DNA of 64,000 nt. Source: Salvator merianae (Eukaryota; Chordata; Lepidosauria; Squamata; Teiidae). The notes under the pieces were generated by a model. The model did not search any database. It was not told the DNA's origin and worked only from the letters and a program-made list of their open reading frames with translations. The DNA is taken from positions 896,361 to 960,360 of the forward strand of contig QVOM02000072.1 in the NCBI GenBank assembly GCA_003586115.2, written 5' to 3'. The position numbers and the translations under genes were made by a program. Positions within the stretch are counted from its first letter, which is position 1, and each line of letters starts with the position of its first letter. Shown here piece by piece: positions 34,734 to 45,990 of this stretch.

Positions 34734-36614
34734 TATGCCACCACTGATCTCTCTTGTCTCGCTAAAGTCAGGTATTCTACTGGTTTGTGTGTTTATTCCT
34801 AGCTGATTTCTGACTTTTATCCCTGGACCTTTTAGTTAAAGTCCAGGGCCTAAACTATTTAAAGGGTCCCTATGCAAACCTAGAGGGGCTCCCAAATATT
34901 CTGCTATGCCGCCTGCTTTAGTCCCATCTTTAAAACATAAAGCGCTGTTGAAGGAGGCTATCTGTGCACCTTTTGAAGAGAGTAAATATGCAAAGCGAAG
35001 ACAAGCTTCATGAGAGTGGGGTGCTGCAGTCTTCTTCTAGCCACTCAGAAGGTGCTCTAGGAATGGTCCCTGGCAAAAAAAAAAAAAGCAAGATGTGCAG
35101 ACCATGTGAACAGAGACCAAAAACACACCCACAGTACAATAATAAACAGCAAACTCTGCAGCCAGTCAAATGTTCTCTTTGCTTCCTGTGCCCCCAGCAA
35201 AAAGAATTTTAAAAGGTCTCGCCCATTGGTAGTTACACCTCCTGCTGGCTCTAGAAAGCTGTGCAGCTCCAGTCCTTCACCTCCTCCAGCTGTCGCTGAG
35301 CTGAATGCTAAGAAGTGAGTTGCTGTGAGGGTTAAGTGCTGAGCCTGATCACTCCCTGCAAATGAAACCTGTTTTGCCTGGCCTTTCTTTTAATGATAGA
35401 AGCTAGCTACACCTTACATTTTAGAAGGGAAAGGATAGAACCTCTTAGGCTGGGAGAAGGCTGACGTGGAATCTGCCTGGCAGTGACCTTCCTAAAGGCA
35501 TCCAAGTCCATGATCTCCCCTGACTGCAATGCTACCCTTTTTGGTGTGTTGTTGTACGTAGTGTTCAAAGTGGATGAGATCACTTTTTTAAAAACTCACA
35601 TATCATGTATTGTTTGTGCTTGGCCAGTAATTGTCTTTAAATTTCAAATGCAAGCATTTCATAAGAGACAGTATTACGGCTCAACCTCTATTTATAGTTC
35701 TGTTGTTTCTATTGTTGTCTTGCCGCCACGGCTGTTTTTATTATCTTTCTTCTAAAATTCCAAGACCGATTTACAGTTAAAAATGGATCTGGCCCAGAGA
35801 AGTCTCGCTAAGGAAATAGCTGGGAGGTGGGAGCCACCACTCATCACCACCATTCCAGTCTCTAAATAATTTAGAAGGGCCTTGTCTGAACAGCTGTATA
35901 CGAGAGCAAACATTTCACTGCCCCAAACTGTACAGGGCTCCAGAAATCTACAGCAGCACTTTAGCTGAGCCCAGAAACATATCTGTAAGCTATACTGTGA
36001 GTGCCAGAATGTATAGAATGGTCCAGATTTGAATGAATTATTTTTTCCAAAAAAAAAAAGCCAATGTGATAAGTTTTATCTTCAGGGTACCTATCAGTAC
36101 CCTTGCTGTTGCATTCTGTAGTAGCTCAAATTTCTAGCTTCAAATGCATCCCTCATAAAAAGCTTTACACTAATCTAGATAAAAAGTTATGTTAGGTATT
36201 TGCTTTCAAATAATTAATCTCAGCATCATAGCTATGTCATGTGAATTTATGTGTGTTTATAGAGAGGTAAGTCCCATAGATTCCAGTCAGAGTTACTGCC
36301 AAATGTGTATTACCTTGCAATTGTTGAATGCAAGCAGATGTAACATTTTCAAGCAGAACATGCACAAATAACTCTGTTAACTTCAAATATACCATTCCAG
36401 TTTGTCTTGATTTCTGAGGAGAAACAGTTCTGCTAGTATACTGTTACACAGTGCTAATTACCTGATACTCTGATATATCATCAGTAACTTCCAACCATTT
36501 AGTTCTTAATGCATGAAAGTAGGATTTGATTTGCTAGTTATAGAGTTCCAAAATTCAGATAGCAAAAATAGAAGGTAGTGTCTCTATATCTGAGAAATAT
36601 CTTCTGAACTTTCC
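34734..36614. other. No recognised feature
   Basis: About 1.9 kb with chance frames. The frame at 34964-35318 has no family match. Confidence 0.45.
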
Positions 36615-36907
36615 TGAATATAGCATTAGTTTTTTTTAAAAAAATGTTTATTTTATATTTCATATTACAATATTAACAAGTACAAATTCAACTATTAACA
36701 AAGGAACCACAAGAAATACATTAGCCGTGGGCAGAAGTGGTCTACTGATGGAGATGGAGTCCAGAAGATGACAAGCATTGTTTATTCTGAATTTGAAGTC
36801 CCAAATATTGCCAGATGAGGAAAAGACTTAGCAGTTGTTGATTGAAAAATGACGTTAAATGCAAGTTATTCAGCCTGAGTGAAATGTCATTCCATACAGC
36901 AGTAAAG
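36615..36907 (-). mobile_element. L1 LINE 3' end (antisense), part 1
   Basis: Antisense A-rich end (ttttttaaaaaaatgtttat) followed by decayed ORF2 C-terminal sequence. It is interrupted by a CR1 and resumes at 37479. Confidence 0.6.
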
Positions 36908-37478
36908 AGGAACATAAGAGGAGCCCTGTTGGATTGGGCCATGGCGCATCTAGTCCAGCATCCTCTCTCATACAGTGGCCCACCCATTGCTTCTGGACAT
37001 TCTCAAGCAGAAAACAAAGGCAAAACCTTCACCTGCCCTTGATTCCCTGCAAATGGTTTTAAAAGAATCCTGCCAGTCTCTCCACCCTGGAAGCAGTACC
37101 TAGGCATCCATTCTAGTAGCCATTGATACACCTGACCTCCACAAATCTGTCCAATCCATTCTTAAAGCTATCCAGGTGGATTGCTATCATCACCTCTTCC
37201 AGTAGTAAATTTCATAGACCGATGACCCTCTGGGTGAAAAAATACTTCCCCTTGTTGGTCCTAACTCTCCTGCCCATCAGCTTCATAAAGTGCCCCTGGT
37301 CTTTATGTTGTGCAATAGAGAAAAGAATTTTTCCCTATCCACCTTTTCCATTCTGTGCATGATTTTATATTCTTCAGTCAGGTCCCCTTTTAAATGACAT
37401 CTTTCAAGACTGAAGAGGCCAAGACATTGCAGTCTGATTTCGTAAGGAAGGTGTTGTAGCCCCTTGATCACATTTCTG
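36908..37478 (-). mobile_element. CR1 LINE 3' region (antisense), inserted in L1
   Basis: The best-preserved antisense CR1 in the window. It runs from the tail ggaacataagaggagccctg through 'gaccctctgggtgaaaaaat' and 'ttgtgcaatagagaaaagaa' to 'gaaggtgttgtagccccttg'. It serves as the uninterrupted reference for the CR1 at 22212-24340. L1 text lies on both sides. Confidence 0.85.
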
Positions 37479-37775
37479 AAAACACATATAGTGAGTCATC
37501 TTGTTCTGCTGAAAAGAAATGAATTCATTTGTGACAAAATCCCATAAGCATGTTATCCAGTGCTCCTGAGAAAGTTTGACGTTTTTCCCATTGCTGTCCG
37601 TTTCCTGCCTTAGCTGTAGTTGGTAGGATTTGCTTTAAAGTACCACTAACACTTTTAAACTTAAGTAAAGAAACTAATTCTGGTCTAAGAGGAATATTGT
37701 CCCGTGTAATTTTCTGTCTAATAGTTTGTACTACATCCCAAAATTTAGATATGTGAACACAAGATCTCCACCGTT
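37479..37775 (-). mobile_element. L1 LINE ORF2 C-terminal remnant (antisense), part 2
   Basis: The minus strand translates as FWDVVQTIRQKITRDNIPLR then PELVSLLKF, matching the L1 ORF2 C-terminal FWxxVQxxIxKIT...PLxPELxLL pattern. Stops interrupt it. Confidence 0.7.
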
Positions 37776-37781
37776 AGCAAA

Positions 37782-38188
37782 GGCCCTTTCCACACTTGTT
37801 TGTTATTCCAGAGCAAACAGCTCCATAGTATGCTTTATCCCCATGGGACTAGTGACATCCCATTCGACAGCCATCCTGAGGAGTGCCTATCTCGGATTAG
37901 CTGTAGACCTGTTTGACGGGGTCTGTAACTGTCCCATGCTGTCTGTTCTTGTCCAGTCATCAGCACTTTTGCATCTTGTCTGGAACAAGGAAAAGTAGGT
38001 GTTTTGGTCATGGTGCAGCATCTCAGCATCCATGCATCACTGTTGCAGCCCCATCTTCACCATCTATGCACCTCCTCCGAAGATCATTATCAGAACCCTG
38101 ACACAGAGGTAGGCATGCTGTTTTGAAGACTATATCTGAACTTTGGCAAGACTTTGAAGATTGTTCTTTTCAACTCTGGGTGTGATGT
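37782..38188 (+). mobile_element. Harbinger-like MITE, right end not seen
   Basis: Starts GGCCCTTTCCACACTTGTT. The body (ctcggattagctgtagacct, gtttgacggggtctgtaact) matches the copies at 31192 and 62545. It is cut by an L2-like tail at 38189. Related text may resume at 38570 (gccaccggcattgtgtggac), but no right terminus was found. Confidence 0.65.
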
Positions 38189-38568
38189 CTTCTCCCATAT
38201 CAACCTGTCCATGCCTTAAGATCTGCAGATGACGCCCTCCTGGTTGTACCACCACCTTCAATAGCTAAAGGGGGCGGGCACCAAGGATAGGGCCTTTTCA
38301 TTGGTGGCCCCCTGACTGTGGAACGCTCTTCCCCCTGAGGTGCATCAAGCTTCTTCACTTTGCATCTTTAGGAGAGCAATAAAGACGCACCTATTTACCC
38401 TTGCCTTTGGCTAAAGGTACGGCTTTCTCTCCCTATGTTCAGGCTACTGCTTTATTGTGTGCCTTTTACATTTTTTTAAATTATTGTTGTTGTTGTAACC
38501 CGTCCTGAGACCTTTGGGTATAGGGCAGGATAACAGTGCAGATAAATAAATAAATAAATAAATAAATT
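38189..38568 (+). mobile_element. L2-like LINE 3' end
   Basis: Shares 'cttctcccatatcaacctgt', 'tagggccttttcattggtgg' and 'ttgttgtaacccgtcctgag' with the longer copy at 50537-51218. It ends in (AAAT)n at 38545-38567. The reading frame is broken. Confidence 0.8.
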
Positions 38569-38783
38569 TGCCACCGGCATTGTGTGGACTGCTAGTGGAT
38601 GGTGTGGACCTGCCTAAGTATCAACATCTGTATTATGTGCTAGCATGTGTAATGGCACAGTAGTTCTTCTATTCCTCCCCTTTTAACAATAATAGCTGCT
38701 TTGGAAAGAATTAAATGAGAGTCAAGGATCACCAGAAAGGAGCATGCCATTTCCGTTCTTCATCTACATAGACGCGGACACAT

Positions 38784-39113
38784 TGTCAGCGTGTTGGCCA
38801 CTGCACAGCCATCTTTGCATCTTCTCAGAGCCATGCTTGCTTGCTTGCTTGCTTTTCTCACTGATCCAATTTTCCCCTTGTTGGTGGTTAGCTGGAATGC
38901 TGAAGGCCTGGGAGCCTGGATGTTTTGTCTACCGGATACTAGGACAGGGAGGCGTGGGAAAGGAGAATGGTTTGGAAGTCTTATATGCCTACTGCTAGCA
39001 ACTATCCTTTGTATTCTGTAATCACAAATAAAGAAAGAACACAAAACTTTCTGCTATGCCTGTGTCTTGACTTTCTGAGGCCTGGGAAAAGGGCCTAAGG
39101 TGGTGACTTCTGA
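38784..39113 (+). mobile_element. Solo LTR (family A), + strand
   Basis: A 330-bp block bounded by TGTCAG (38784) and CTGACA (39108-39113), with AATAAAGAAAGAACA near 39026. It aligns along its length with the minus-strand LTR at 22476-22808 (gccatctttg, ttgttggtggttagctggaa, aataaag). A TATA-like word (cttatatgcc, ~38981) precedes the poly-A signal. Flanking cacat and caaca are not a convincing duplication, so the insertion is old or its ends are eroded. No internal genes are present. Confidence 0.75.
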
Positions 39114-39676
39114 CACAACACGTATATACATATACACACATATAAACATATAGTTTTGTCTTATTTGGTAATGACAGTGTCCCAAATCATACGTATAAAA
39201 AGAAGAAACAGAAAACAACTGCACATTGACTAAGCTTTAATTTTGGTTATTCTTTCACCTCATACTTGTCTAAAAATCTCCTCGGTGTAGAGCCTGTAAT
39301 TGTCTTAAATATACGCACATGTGGCATTTACGCAGAAGGAAATGTTCTCCTCCTCTTTGGTTCTGCATAGAAGATTCCACCTCAGCTTCCTGTCCCAACA
39401 TGAACAACATGCCTGGACGATTTTAATTAGTTCCAGGATCCTGCAGCAAAACTGTGGAAGAAGTGTTTTCTTTTGTATTATTGTACAAACTCACACATGG
39501 GGTGTTGACATAACTTTGGTGAACACCCAACAATTTAATACAGCAAATTATTGATTCTGTCATGCAGAGGGCATGTTGTGGAAATGGCATCAATGTTTAC
39601 TGTATGCTTTTCTTACCGTGACCTGGGGCATACTATACGTAGAGTTCCATTTGTTTTCATCTTTTTCTTCTTGTAG
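39114..39676. other. No recognised feature upstream of the first recognised exon
   Basis: Contains a (TA/CA)n-rich stretch at 39120-39150. It ends in the polypyrimidine tract of the exon at 39677. Confidence 0.5.
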
Positions 39677-39787
39677 ATTGAAGAGCAAGGGGGCGATATA
39701 TGGTTTTCCAAAAGACTTGGCTTTGACAGATCCAGAAGACCTCCAAAGCCAAACATAACCAGACATGTTTTGCCATGGAGTGAGCAG
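39677..39787 (+). CDS. B4GALNT4: B4GALNT4 internal exon (luminal stem)
   Basis: Internal exon of 111 nt encoding 37 residues in frame with the next exon (52972). It is preceded by a pyrimidine-rich tract ending in AG (ctttttcttcttgtag) and followed by a strong donor, gtaagtaag. The peptide begins IEEQGGDIWF and ends NITRHVLPWSEQ. It carries an N-glycosylation sequon (NIT), and its last residues correspond to the stem segment just before [15 protein letters not shown] in the B4GALNT3/4 family. These enzymes are type II Golgi membrane proteins that add GalNAc beta-1,4 to GlcNAc to make LacdiNAc. The acceptor phase is inferred because no upstream exon was found. The first part of this exon is weakly conserved, so certainty rests on the NIT...PW block, the splice signals and the phase match. 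Confidence 0.75.
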
Positions 39788-40436
39788 GTAAGTAAGTTGA
39801 AGTACTTCCTCAAGGGAGAAAGATAATCTGAAAGGTGTGTGTTAAGCATTTGCAGGACAGGGGTCTCCTGGGTGCTGCATCTCTTAAGTTTAGGAAGTTT
39901 GGCAGCACATCAAATCTTGGGAGGAAGAGAGAGATGCTATTGACCACAAACTGCATGGTACCAAGCTGCTTTTCTATGATATTTAACCATTCAGTAGCTT
40001 CTGATTCCTTCCCACTGTTTGGTACCCGCTGAACCCTCCCAAACTAGATTGGCTCAGTGACCAACTGAACTGCATCTTTTACATCCCTAGAATTGGGGAT
40101 GAATTTTAGGAAGAAAAACGAACTTGCTGCACAGTTACTGTTTATGAACAGTGAAGAAATTCAGCATAATTCAGTAGGCATTCTTTTGATTTAGTCACAA
40201 TGTAATAACTAAAAGCAATATAAAGAAATACAAACCTAGAACAATGTTTAGTGGACTGTGGCTTTTGATTTTAATCTAGCTTTGTCTTCCAAAAGAGCAC
40301 ACCACCAAGAATGGCTTTAATTTGTCTCAGAAAATGTGAAATGCATGAGATCTACTTGTGCTTTATATGAAACCTAATAGTAAAGTTTGAGACACCACTG
40401 AGCTGTTCCCCTCTCACAAGTGGGCATTATGTAGGG
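39788..40436. other. Intron sequence, no recognised repeat
   Basis: Start of the 13.2-kb intron between the first two B4GALNT4 exons. No element identified. Confidence 0.5.
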
Positions 40437-40890
40437 CTGTCCTTGAAGATGATTCAGAAGCTACAAGTTGCACAGAACACAATAGCAAGCCTGCTGATGA
40501 ACACTTCTGGCTGGACACACATCGCACCAATCTTAAAACAACTGTGCTAGTTGCCAATCTGCCACCAAGCCCAATTCAAGGTTTTAACTTTACCTTATGA
40601 AACCCTGAACAATTTGGGCCTCTGGGGGAACAACTCCTCCCATACAGAATAGCCCAGGTATTAAAGTCATCTGGAGAAGCACTGCTAGCAGTTCAACCTC
40701 TTTTGGAAGCTAAAGGTATGAGGTCTCATGTTAGGGCCTTCTCAGGTTATAGAATGATGTCTCTGAGATGCATCAGTTTCGTTATTTTACACTTTTAGAT
40801 CCTAGCTACACACAAGGCTCACCTGTTGTTTTATAGTCAGTTCTATTTGCACTCTGGATCTGAATGGAGCATACAGCAAGTAAATAAATC
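40437..40890 (+). mobile_element. L2-like LINE 3' region, decayed
   Basis: Sense copy sharing 'gggctgtccttgaagatgat', 'gccaccaagcccaattcaag' and 'gcctctgggggaacaac' with 50640-50860. It ends with 'aagtaaataaatca'. The coding frame is broken. Confidence 0.75.
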
Positions 40891-40904
40891 ACATTCAGTA
40901 CGGT

Positions 40905-42705
40905 GGTGATATGGACACACCAAAAGGATATAGTTTTCCAAAGGTGTAGAAAGTACCCCAACCCTGCCGCATCTCACTGGAAACTCCTTCCCACCAATGC
41001 ACTGATTGGGCCACACAAACTGACAAACTTCAGTTTTCTCATCATTTATAGAGAAGCGTTGTGGTTTTGTGCTCTATCACAAAGACAGAAACCTTTGTGT
41101 TCGAGCACAAAGCAGAAGAGGATAGATAAATGTTCAACAGGGATTTAAAAGGTTTTCAAAGCTTGGCAGTTATCTGGGTACCCCTATCAGAAAATAAATG
41201 TGAAGGAACCGCTTAGAATTTAAAAATATGCTCCAGGAGAAGCTTGGCAAGTTGGGGGGCAAAAGTTATTTCAAGGTAACAAAATGAGCCATGCCTGAAA
41301 AATGATCCACAACAGTACAAATGACAGTGAAATTGGAGGAAGACCTACAATAAAATCTATGTTGATTACTTTTCAGAGAAGAGGGGGAGTTGGAAGGAAC
41401 TGGAGTTCTGCAGGCTTGGTCTTCAATGTGGTATAAATAGGGCAAGAACAGATGTACTGTTCAACATTCTAATGCATACCGGGCATACAGCCTTTTTAGC
41501 AGATATTCTGTTCCAGAGGGGTAATTGGTGGGAGACAAAAGCACAGAGGTGGAGATCCCTGTTTCAGATACGTTTAGAGCAAAGTGCCCTCCAAAACAGC
41601 ATCACTGGCATTACATTGCACTGCAAAAGGTTTGATAGGATCTGGGTATTGATGGGATCTGGATGATGTCATTTTTAGCAAAAAGTCCCTAGAGATTTTC
41701 AAAAGCAGACTGGCAATCTGGAGGTCTGGTTGAAATTAAGGAAGTATATTCCTTTGCATTTGCCAGTCTTAGAGGCTTTACCACTTTTGAGAAGTCTTGT
41801 GAGTGGGACTGTCAGTTCAAAAAAGTCCAGGATAAATTTGGGGTAGAAATTAGCAAAATCCAGGAAGCTCTGCCCTTGGTGATTAGTTCAAGGAGGCTCC
41901 CAGTCCCCCACTGCAGCAACCTTGTTAGGGTCCATTTAAATGCAGTTAAATAGAATATGGTATATGATAGCCAGGGAAGTCCAGTTTAGGCAAATGAAAG
42001 TCATCTTTTGAAAGTTTAGCATACATCTTGTGTTCTCTGAACCTGATACATGGGTGACATGGGAGGCCATATCAGATGAAAATATCATGAGAGCATCAAA
42101 ATAAACAATAAGAAAGATGTCAGTCATGTCCTTAAACACATAATTGATGAAATTCTGGAAGGTTACTAGTCCTATAACAAGATCAAACGGCATCACAAGA
42201 TATTGAGCAAGGCCATAACGTGTGTTGAAAGCAATTTTGCACTCATCACCCTCCCTAATGTGGATCTAGTGATAAGCTTCCCTTAAATCCTATTTCATAA
42301 AGACCTTCACCTTCACTGTTTGTTTTTTTCCAAAGACAAGTGAAGCCATGGGGGGAACATATTAAATTGCACACTAGGTTTTTATCCAGAAAGGCCCTTA
42401 ATGTTTGGAGTTCAAACTCAGACATTGAATAGAGATGGCCCACCAGGAGCTCTACCCCCATTGCATTTTTGTGCTCCAGCACAAAGAAAAAGGGGGGGGG
42501 GGACCAAAGCAGAACCTTCAGGCTGCCTTTCTGTGCTGTAGAAGTGGGTTGGACTCTTGCTCCCTGCTTGGTTGCTTTGATGAAGGAAACTACATCCTCT
42601 CTTCCTTCCCTGGAATGCCCAAGTCCCACCTTTCCCTGCACAAAGAAACGCTCTGCAAAAGAACATGAATTTGAAGTTAAATATTGCATATCAGAAGCAT
42701 AATCA
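40905..42705 (-). mobile_element. Ty3/gypsy retrotransposon pol remnant (RT, RNase H, integrase)
   Basis: On the minus strand the order is that of a gypsy pol. First comes YSMSEFELQTLRAFLDKNLV (~42420-42360, RT entry). Then MPFDLVIGLVTFQNFINYVF (42193 on) with the catalytic YLDD box changed to YFDA (42103-42092). Next is SFLDFANFYPKFILDF, then an RNase H block FAVQCNASDAVLEG (~41630-41590), then an integrase core block VVDHFSGMAHF (~41315-41280). No LTR was recognised. Stops and frameshifts abound, and the altered YxDD box shows it is inactive. It lies antisense in a B4GALNT4 intron. The 144-codon frame at 42689-42255 is part of it. Confidence 0.85.
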
Positions 42706-43214
42706 CACCTTTACATCTGATCTAACCATTGTGGAAGATGTTTCAATGCATGATGTAACTTGGTGTGGCTAGGCTTTCAGACAGTTAGTGAAGATTCCCT
42801 CTTTACCATCATGCATTGTTGGAGTTCTCTGAATTAATTTTCTTTCTGCAGATGTTTTGCTTCCAAGCTAGGCAGCATCACTGGTGCAAATGGTATGTCT
42901 TAGCTGGTAATGGGTCATATAGTAGTGAGTCTTCTTTGTTCCGTGAGTGTGACTGGCAAATGAGTTGCTTCCTGTTGGTTTGAAATGCGCATCCTTCCTT
43001 AGTTGACCTCTAAGTGGTTTTTCTTGTGTTCATATTTTCCTGGTAGTCCTCAGCAATTTTTTCTTGATAGTTATTCTTTGTCATTGCCTTTGACTGGGAA
43101 ATGCGCCTTCCTCTCACTTGCCTCTGTGCACAGTTTTTGTGTAACCTGCCTTGAAACTATTTGATGGATGGAAGGAAGGAAAGAAGGAACAGCTAAGTTT
43201 TAATCCCCTTTCAG
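42706..43214. other. Intron sequence, no recognised element
   Basis: Unassigned DNA between the gypsy remnant and a small MITE. Confidence 0.5.
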
Positions 43215-43381
43215 TCCACATTCAGAATGAGAACACACGTCTGCAAAGTCTTCTTTCAGCACTATCTAACTCAGAAAATCCACCTTTGAGTTAGAAAATG
43301 TGGAAAGAAAATGACAAATCACCTTGTTGTGTTCTTTCACTCTGAAGGAGGACTGAAGCTGAGTTAAAATGTAGGTGTGGA
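43215..43381. mobile_element. Small fold-back MITE, diverged
   Basis: Ends tccacattcag and gtaggtgtgga. The internal palindrome tctaactcag ... ctttgagttaga matches the element at 30521-30682, as do 'tcactttgctg/tcaccttgttg' and 'ttctttcac' words. Confidence 0.6.
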
Positions 43382-43396
43382 CAGATTCAAAGATTA

Positions 43397-43470
43397 TTAT
43401 AATTAATTTAATTTATACCTCACCCTATACCACAGTCTTAGGCAGCTTACAAAAGGAAGTAAAAGGAAGA
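43397..43470 (-). mobile_element. L2-like LINE 3' tail (antisense)
   Basis: The reverse complement reads cttttgtaagctgcctaaga ... tagggtgaggtataaat, the terminal motif of the L2-like family. Confidence 0.55.
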
Positions 43471-43514
43471 AGGTTAAAATATACATAAAATAGCCTTCAT
43501 GTCAAATGCCAAGT

Positions 43515-44823
43515 TAAACAAATTCAAGTTTTTTAAAAATATATTTTAATAATAAAGATAGAAAGAAAAATATAACAGTTATAAGATATATAAAGTATAA
43601 AATACAAGCAAGTATCCTTGGGGTCTGTATATAACCAATCATGAAATATAAAGAATAACCACTGTGGTGTATCTTATTCAGATTGCGAAGCCATACCCAA
43701 GATATGCTTCCTTTTTAAAAAAGTCATATTTGCTTTTATTTTTCATTCTTGATGTTAATTTCACTATCATTGCATATTCTGCGAGCTGTTATTCCCATTT
43801 TTGTACTCCAGGAATATTTGGCATCTTCTATTCTTTGGCAAGTACAATCCTAGTTGCAGTTGTCACATACAATATCATTCCTCTAAATTTTAACAACCTT
43901 TTATCCAGTATTCTTTCCAATACATACAATTGTGGGTGGGTCCACTGCAAAATCTGCTTTCAAAATCTATTGTATTCTTTTATGTGCATCTAATCAGTAT
44001 TTTCTTAATTGCTTAAAAGACCACTATAAGTAAAAAATAGTTCCTGATATCTCATTACATTTCCAGCATTTGCTCATACATTTCTTATCTTAGCAATTGT
44101 CAAATTTTCACTTATAATATACAGTAAATTTTATATTAATTTTCCATAGTTTTTGCTAATCTTTCATTACAATTCAATCATTAAAATTCTGTATCAATTT
44201 TATCATACAAATTTTTACCTGTACCTCTTCTGTATCATCCTTCAATAACAACTTATATATATCACCCATATATTTTCCCTCTTGTGACATCAGCAATCCT
44301 TAAAATTCGTTTTTTCTCTCTTATTTTGCCACTTTGCATTTTTGCATCTTTCTTAATTCTGCTTGTTATCTGTAAGTAAAACAGCTTTGGCATCTCCCAT
44401 TTTTCCTTCATCTGTTGCCAAGATTTTATAAAATACATGTTCGGATTTGAATCTTTTTGTAAAAGAAAAAAATCCTCAAAAACCAGTTTCTGTTCCCCAT
44501 ATTTATCTTTACTCAAAAATGCATTTGCTGGTGATACTAAGTGGTGGACTCAGACCTTTTTTTATATTTGTCCCATATTTTTAGTGTTGAGTTCTTCATT
44601 ATATTATTTCTTAAACTGGATTTTTTTTCTTGTCTTTTAGTAGCATGTGGTCCATGAGATAATCCTTGCGTCTCTAAACAAATCAGTTCTTCATTTGGCA
44701 CATTTAGATCCATTTAGATCCACCTTTGGATCCATTTAACTGTCCAGATTATACAGATTGCATGATATTATAAGCTTATATTTGGCATTACAAGCCCCCC
44801 TCTTTCTTTAAGATCTTGTAATA
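43515..44823 (-). mobile_element. L1 LINE ORF2 C-terminus and 3' UTR (antisense), part 1
   Basis: The minus strand contains LQLGLYLPKNRRCQIFLEYK- and MSKDKYGEQKLVF-type text matching the L1 ORF2 C-terminal region, with many stops. It is interrupted by a pogo-like transposon at 44824 and resumes at 45439. Confidence 0.7.
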
Positions 44824-45438
44824 CAGTGGTACCTTGGTACTTAACGTTTTTGGAACTCCTCAAATTTGGTACTCAGCATATTTTGATGAGAAAATTTTAC
44901 CCTGGTACTCATCGTTTCCTTGGTACTCAATGCATGGCTGACTCGTGACTCACTCACTTCCATTTCCAGCCAAAGCAAAGGGTCACATGCTAGCCACGTG
45001 GTAACTTGCCCTGTGCTCATCCCCTGGCGGTATTATTTAGTTTCTGTGGTGATTTTGTGCATATCTGTGTATTTTTGAGCCTTTTTTGTCAGCATGGGTC
45101 CTAAGAAAATGAGGACTGATAACAGAAAAGAAAATTACTTTGCACCACCATTGAGCAAAAAAAGCAAATGATAGACAAGTGTGAGAGCAATATTCGCATT
45201 ATTTAATCTAAATACAGGTGTATTTATTAATTTTTAGGTTTATTTCTCAGGTAAAGTAATGACATAACACCCTATATTTTGTACATATTGCCTTAAAAAT
45301 GTGCATTGTCTTGGGTTTGGGAACGAATTAAATTTATTTACATTATTCCTTATGAGAAAAATGTGTTTGGTATTCAGCATTTTTGCTACTCAATACGCCT
45401 CCCGGAACCAGTTAATAACGAGTACCAAGGTATGACTG
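44824..45438 (+). mobile_element. Pogo/Tigger-like DNA transposon, internally deleted
   Basis: Inverted termini CAGTGGTACCTTGGTACT and AGTACCAAGGTATGACTG enclose 615 bp, flanked by TA (44822-44823 and 45439-45440), the Tc1/mariner-pogo target duplication. An ATG at 45094 opens a short frame, MGPKKMRTDNRKENYF, like the start of a pogo-type transposase, which stops after 25 codons. The rest of the transposase is missing, so the copy could move only with help from another element. Confidence 0.88.
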
Positions 45439-45990
45439 TACTTTGAACCCCATTCTTGACTTGTTTCTATTCCATACAAATTGATTGAAAATCTTCTGGC
45501 AGTCTTATCTTCTCTTATTATAGGTGACATTTGAAATTTAAAAAACCTGAAATAATGTTCATTTTTTAGTACTGATATTTTTCCCAATAATGAGAGTTTT
45601 AACATTTTCCATCTTTCCTGGTATATTTTTTATTTACAGCCTTGTTTTTTTATAATTATTCTTAACTAGCTCTTGGTTGTTTTTAGATATGTTAATGCCA
45701 AGATATTTTACTGTATCATATTCCTTCTTACATCCTGTTGTTCTTTGTATCTTAAATATTTTTGCATATATTTATTTGAAATCTGGAAAGCTTACAAAAA
45801 CTTTGCAGTATTTTCATAAAATGGTCTCTTGAATTCTGTGGATTCACAATTATTATACCATCGGCGAAGCACTTTACTTTTGTATGAAATCCTTGAAATT
45901 GTATATCTTGTATTTTTTCATCTCTTCTACTTAAGCTAGGTAAACTCTTGAAGGGCAGTATAAATTTAAACAAATGCAACTTGATCATTT
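45439..45990 (-). mobile_element. L1 LINE reverse-transcriptase remnant (antisense), part 2
   Basis: A minus-strand frame at 45988-45752 contains KVKCFADGIIIVNPQN, the L1 RT active-site region with FADD changed to FADG (45868-45857). It is followed by SRFQINICK, the SGFKIN-type block. Downstream text (YSKILGINISKN) matches the next L1 motif. Inactive. Confidence 0.8.

Noticed and set aside
38189..38568. L2-like tail as an insertion splitting the MITE at 37782
   Set aside because: The MITE right terminus was not found after the tail, so simple truncation cannot be excluded.
42255..42689. 144-codon minus-strand frame
   Set aside because: It is the decayed entry of a gypsy reverse transcriptase, not an independent gene.
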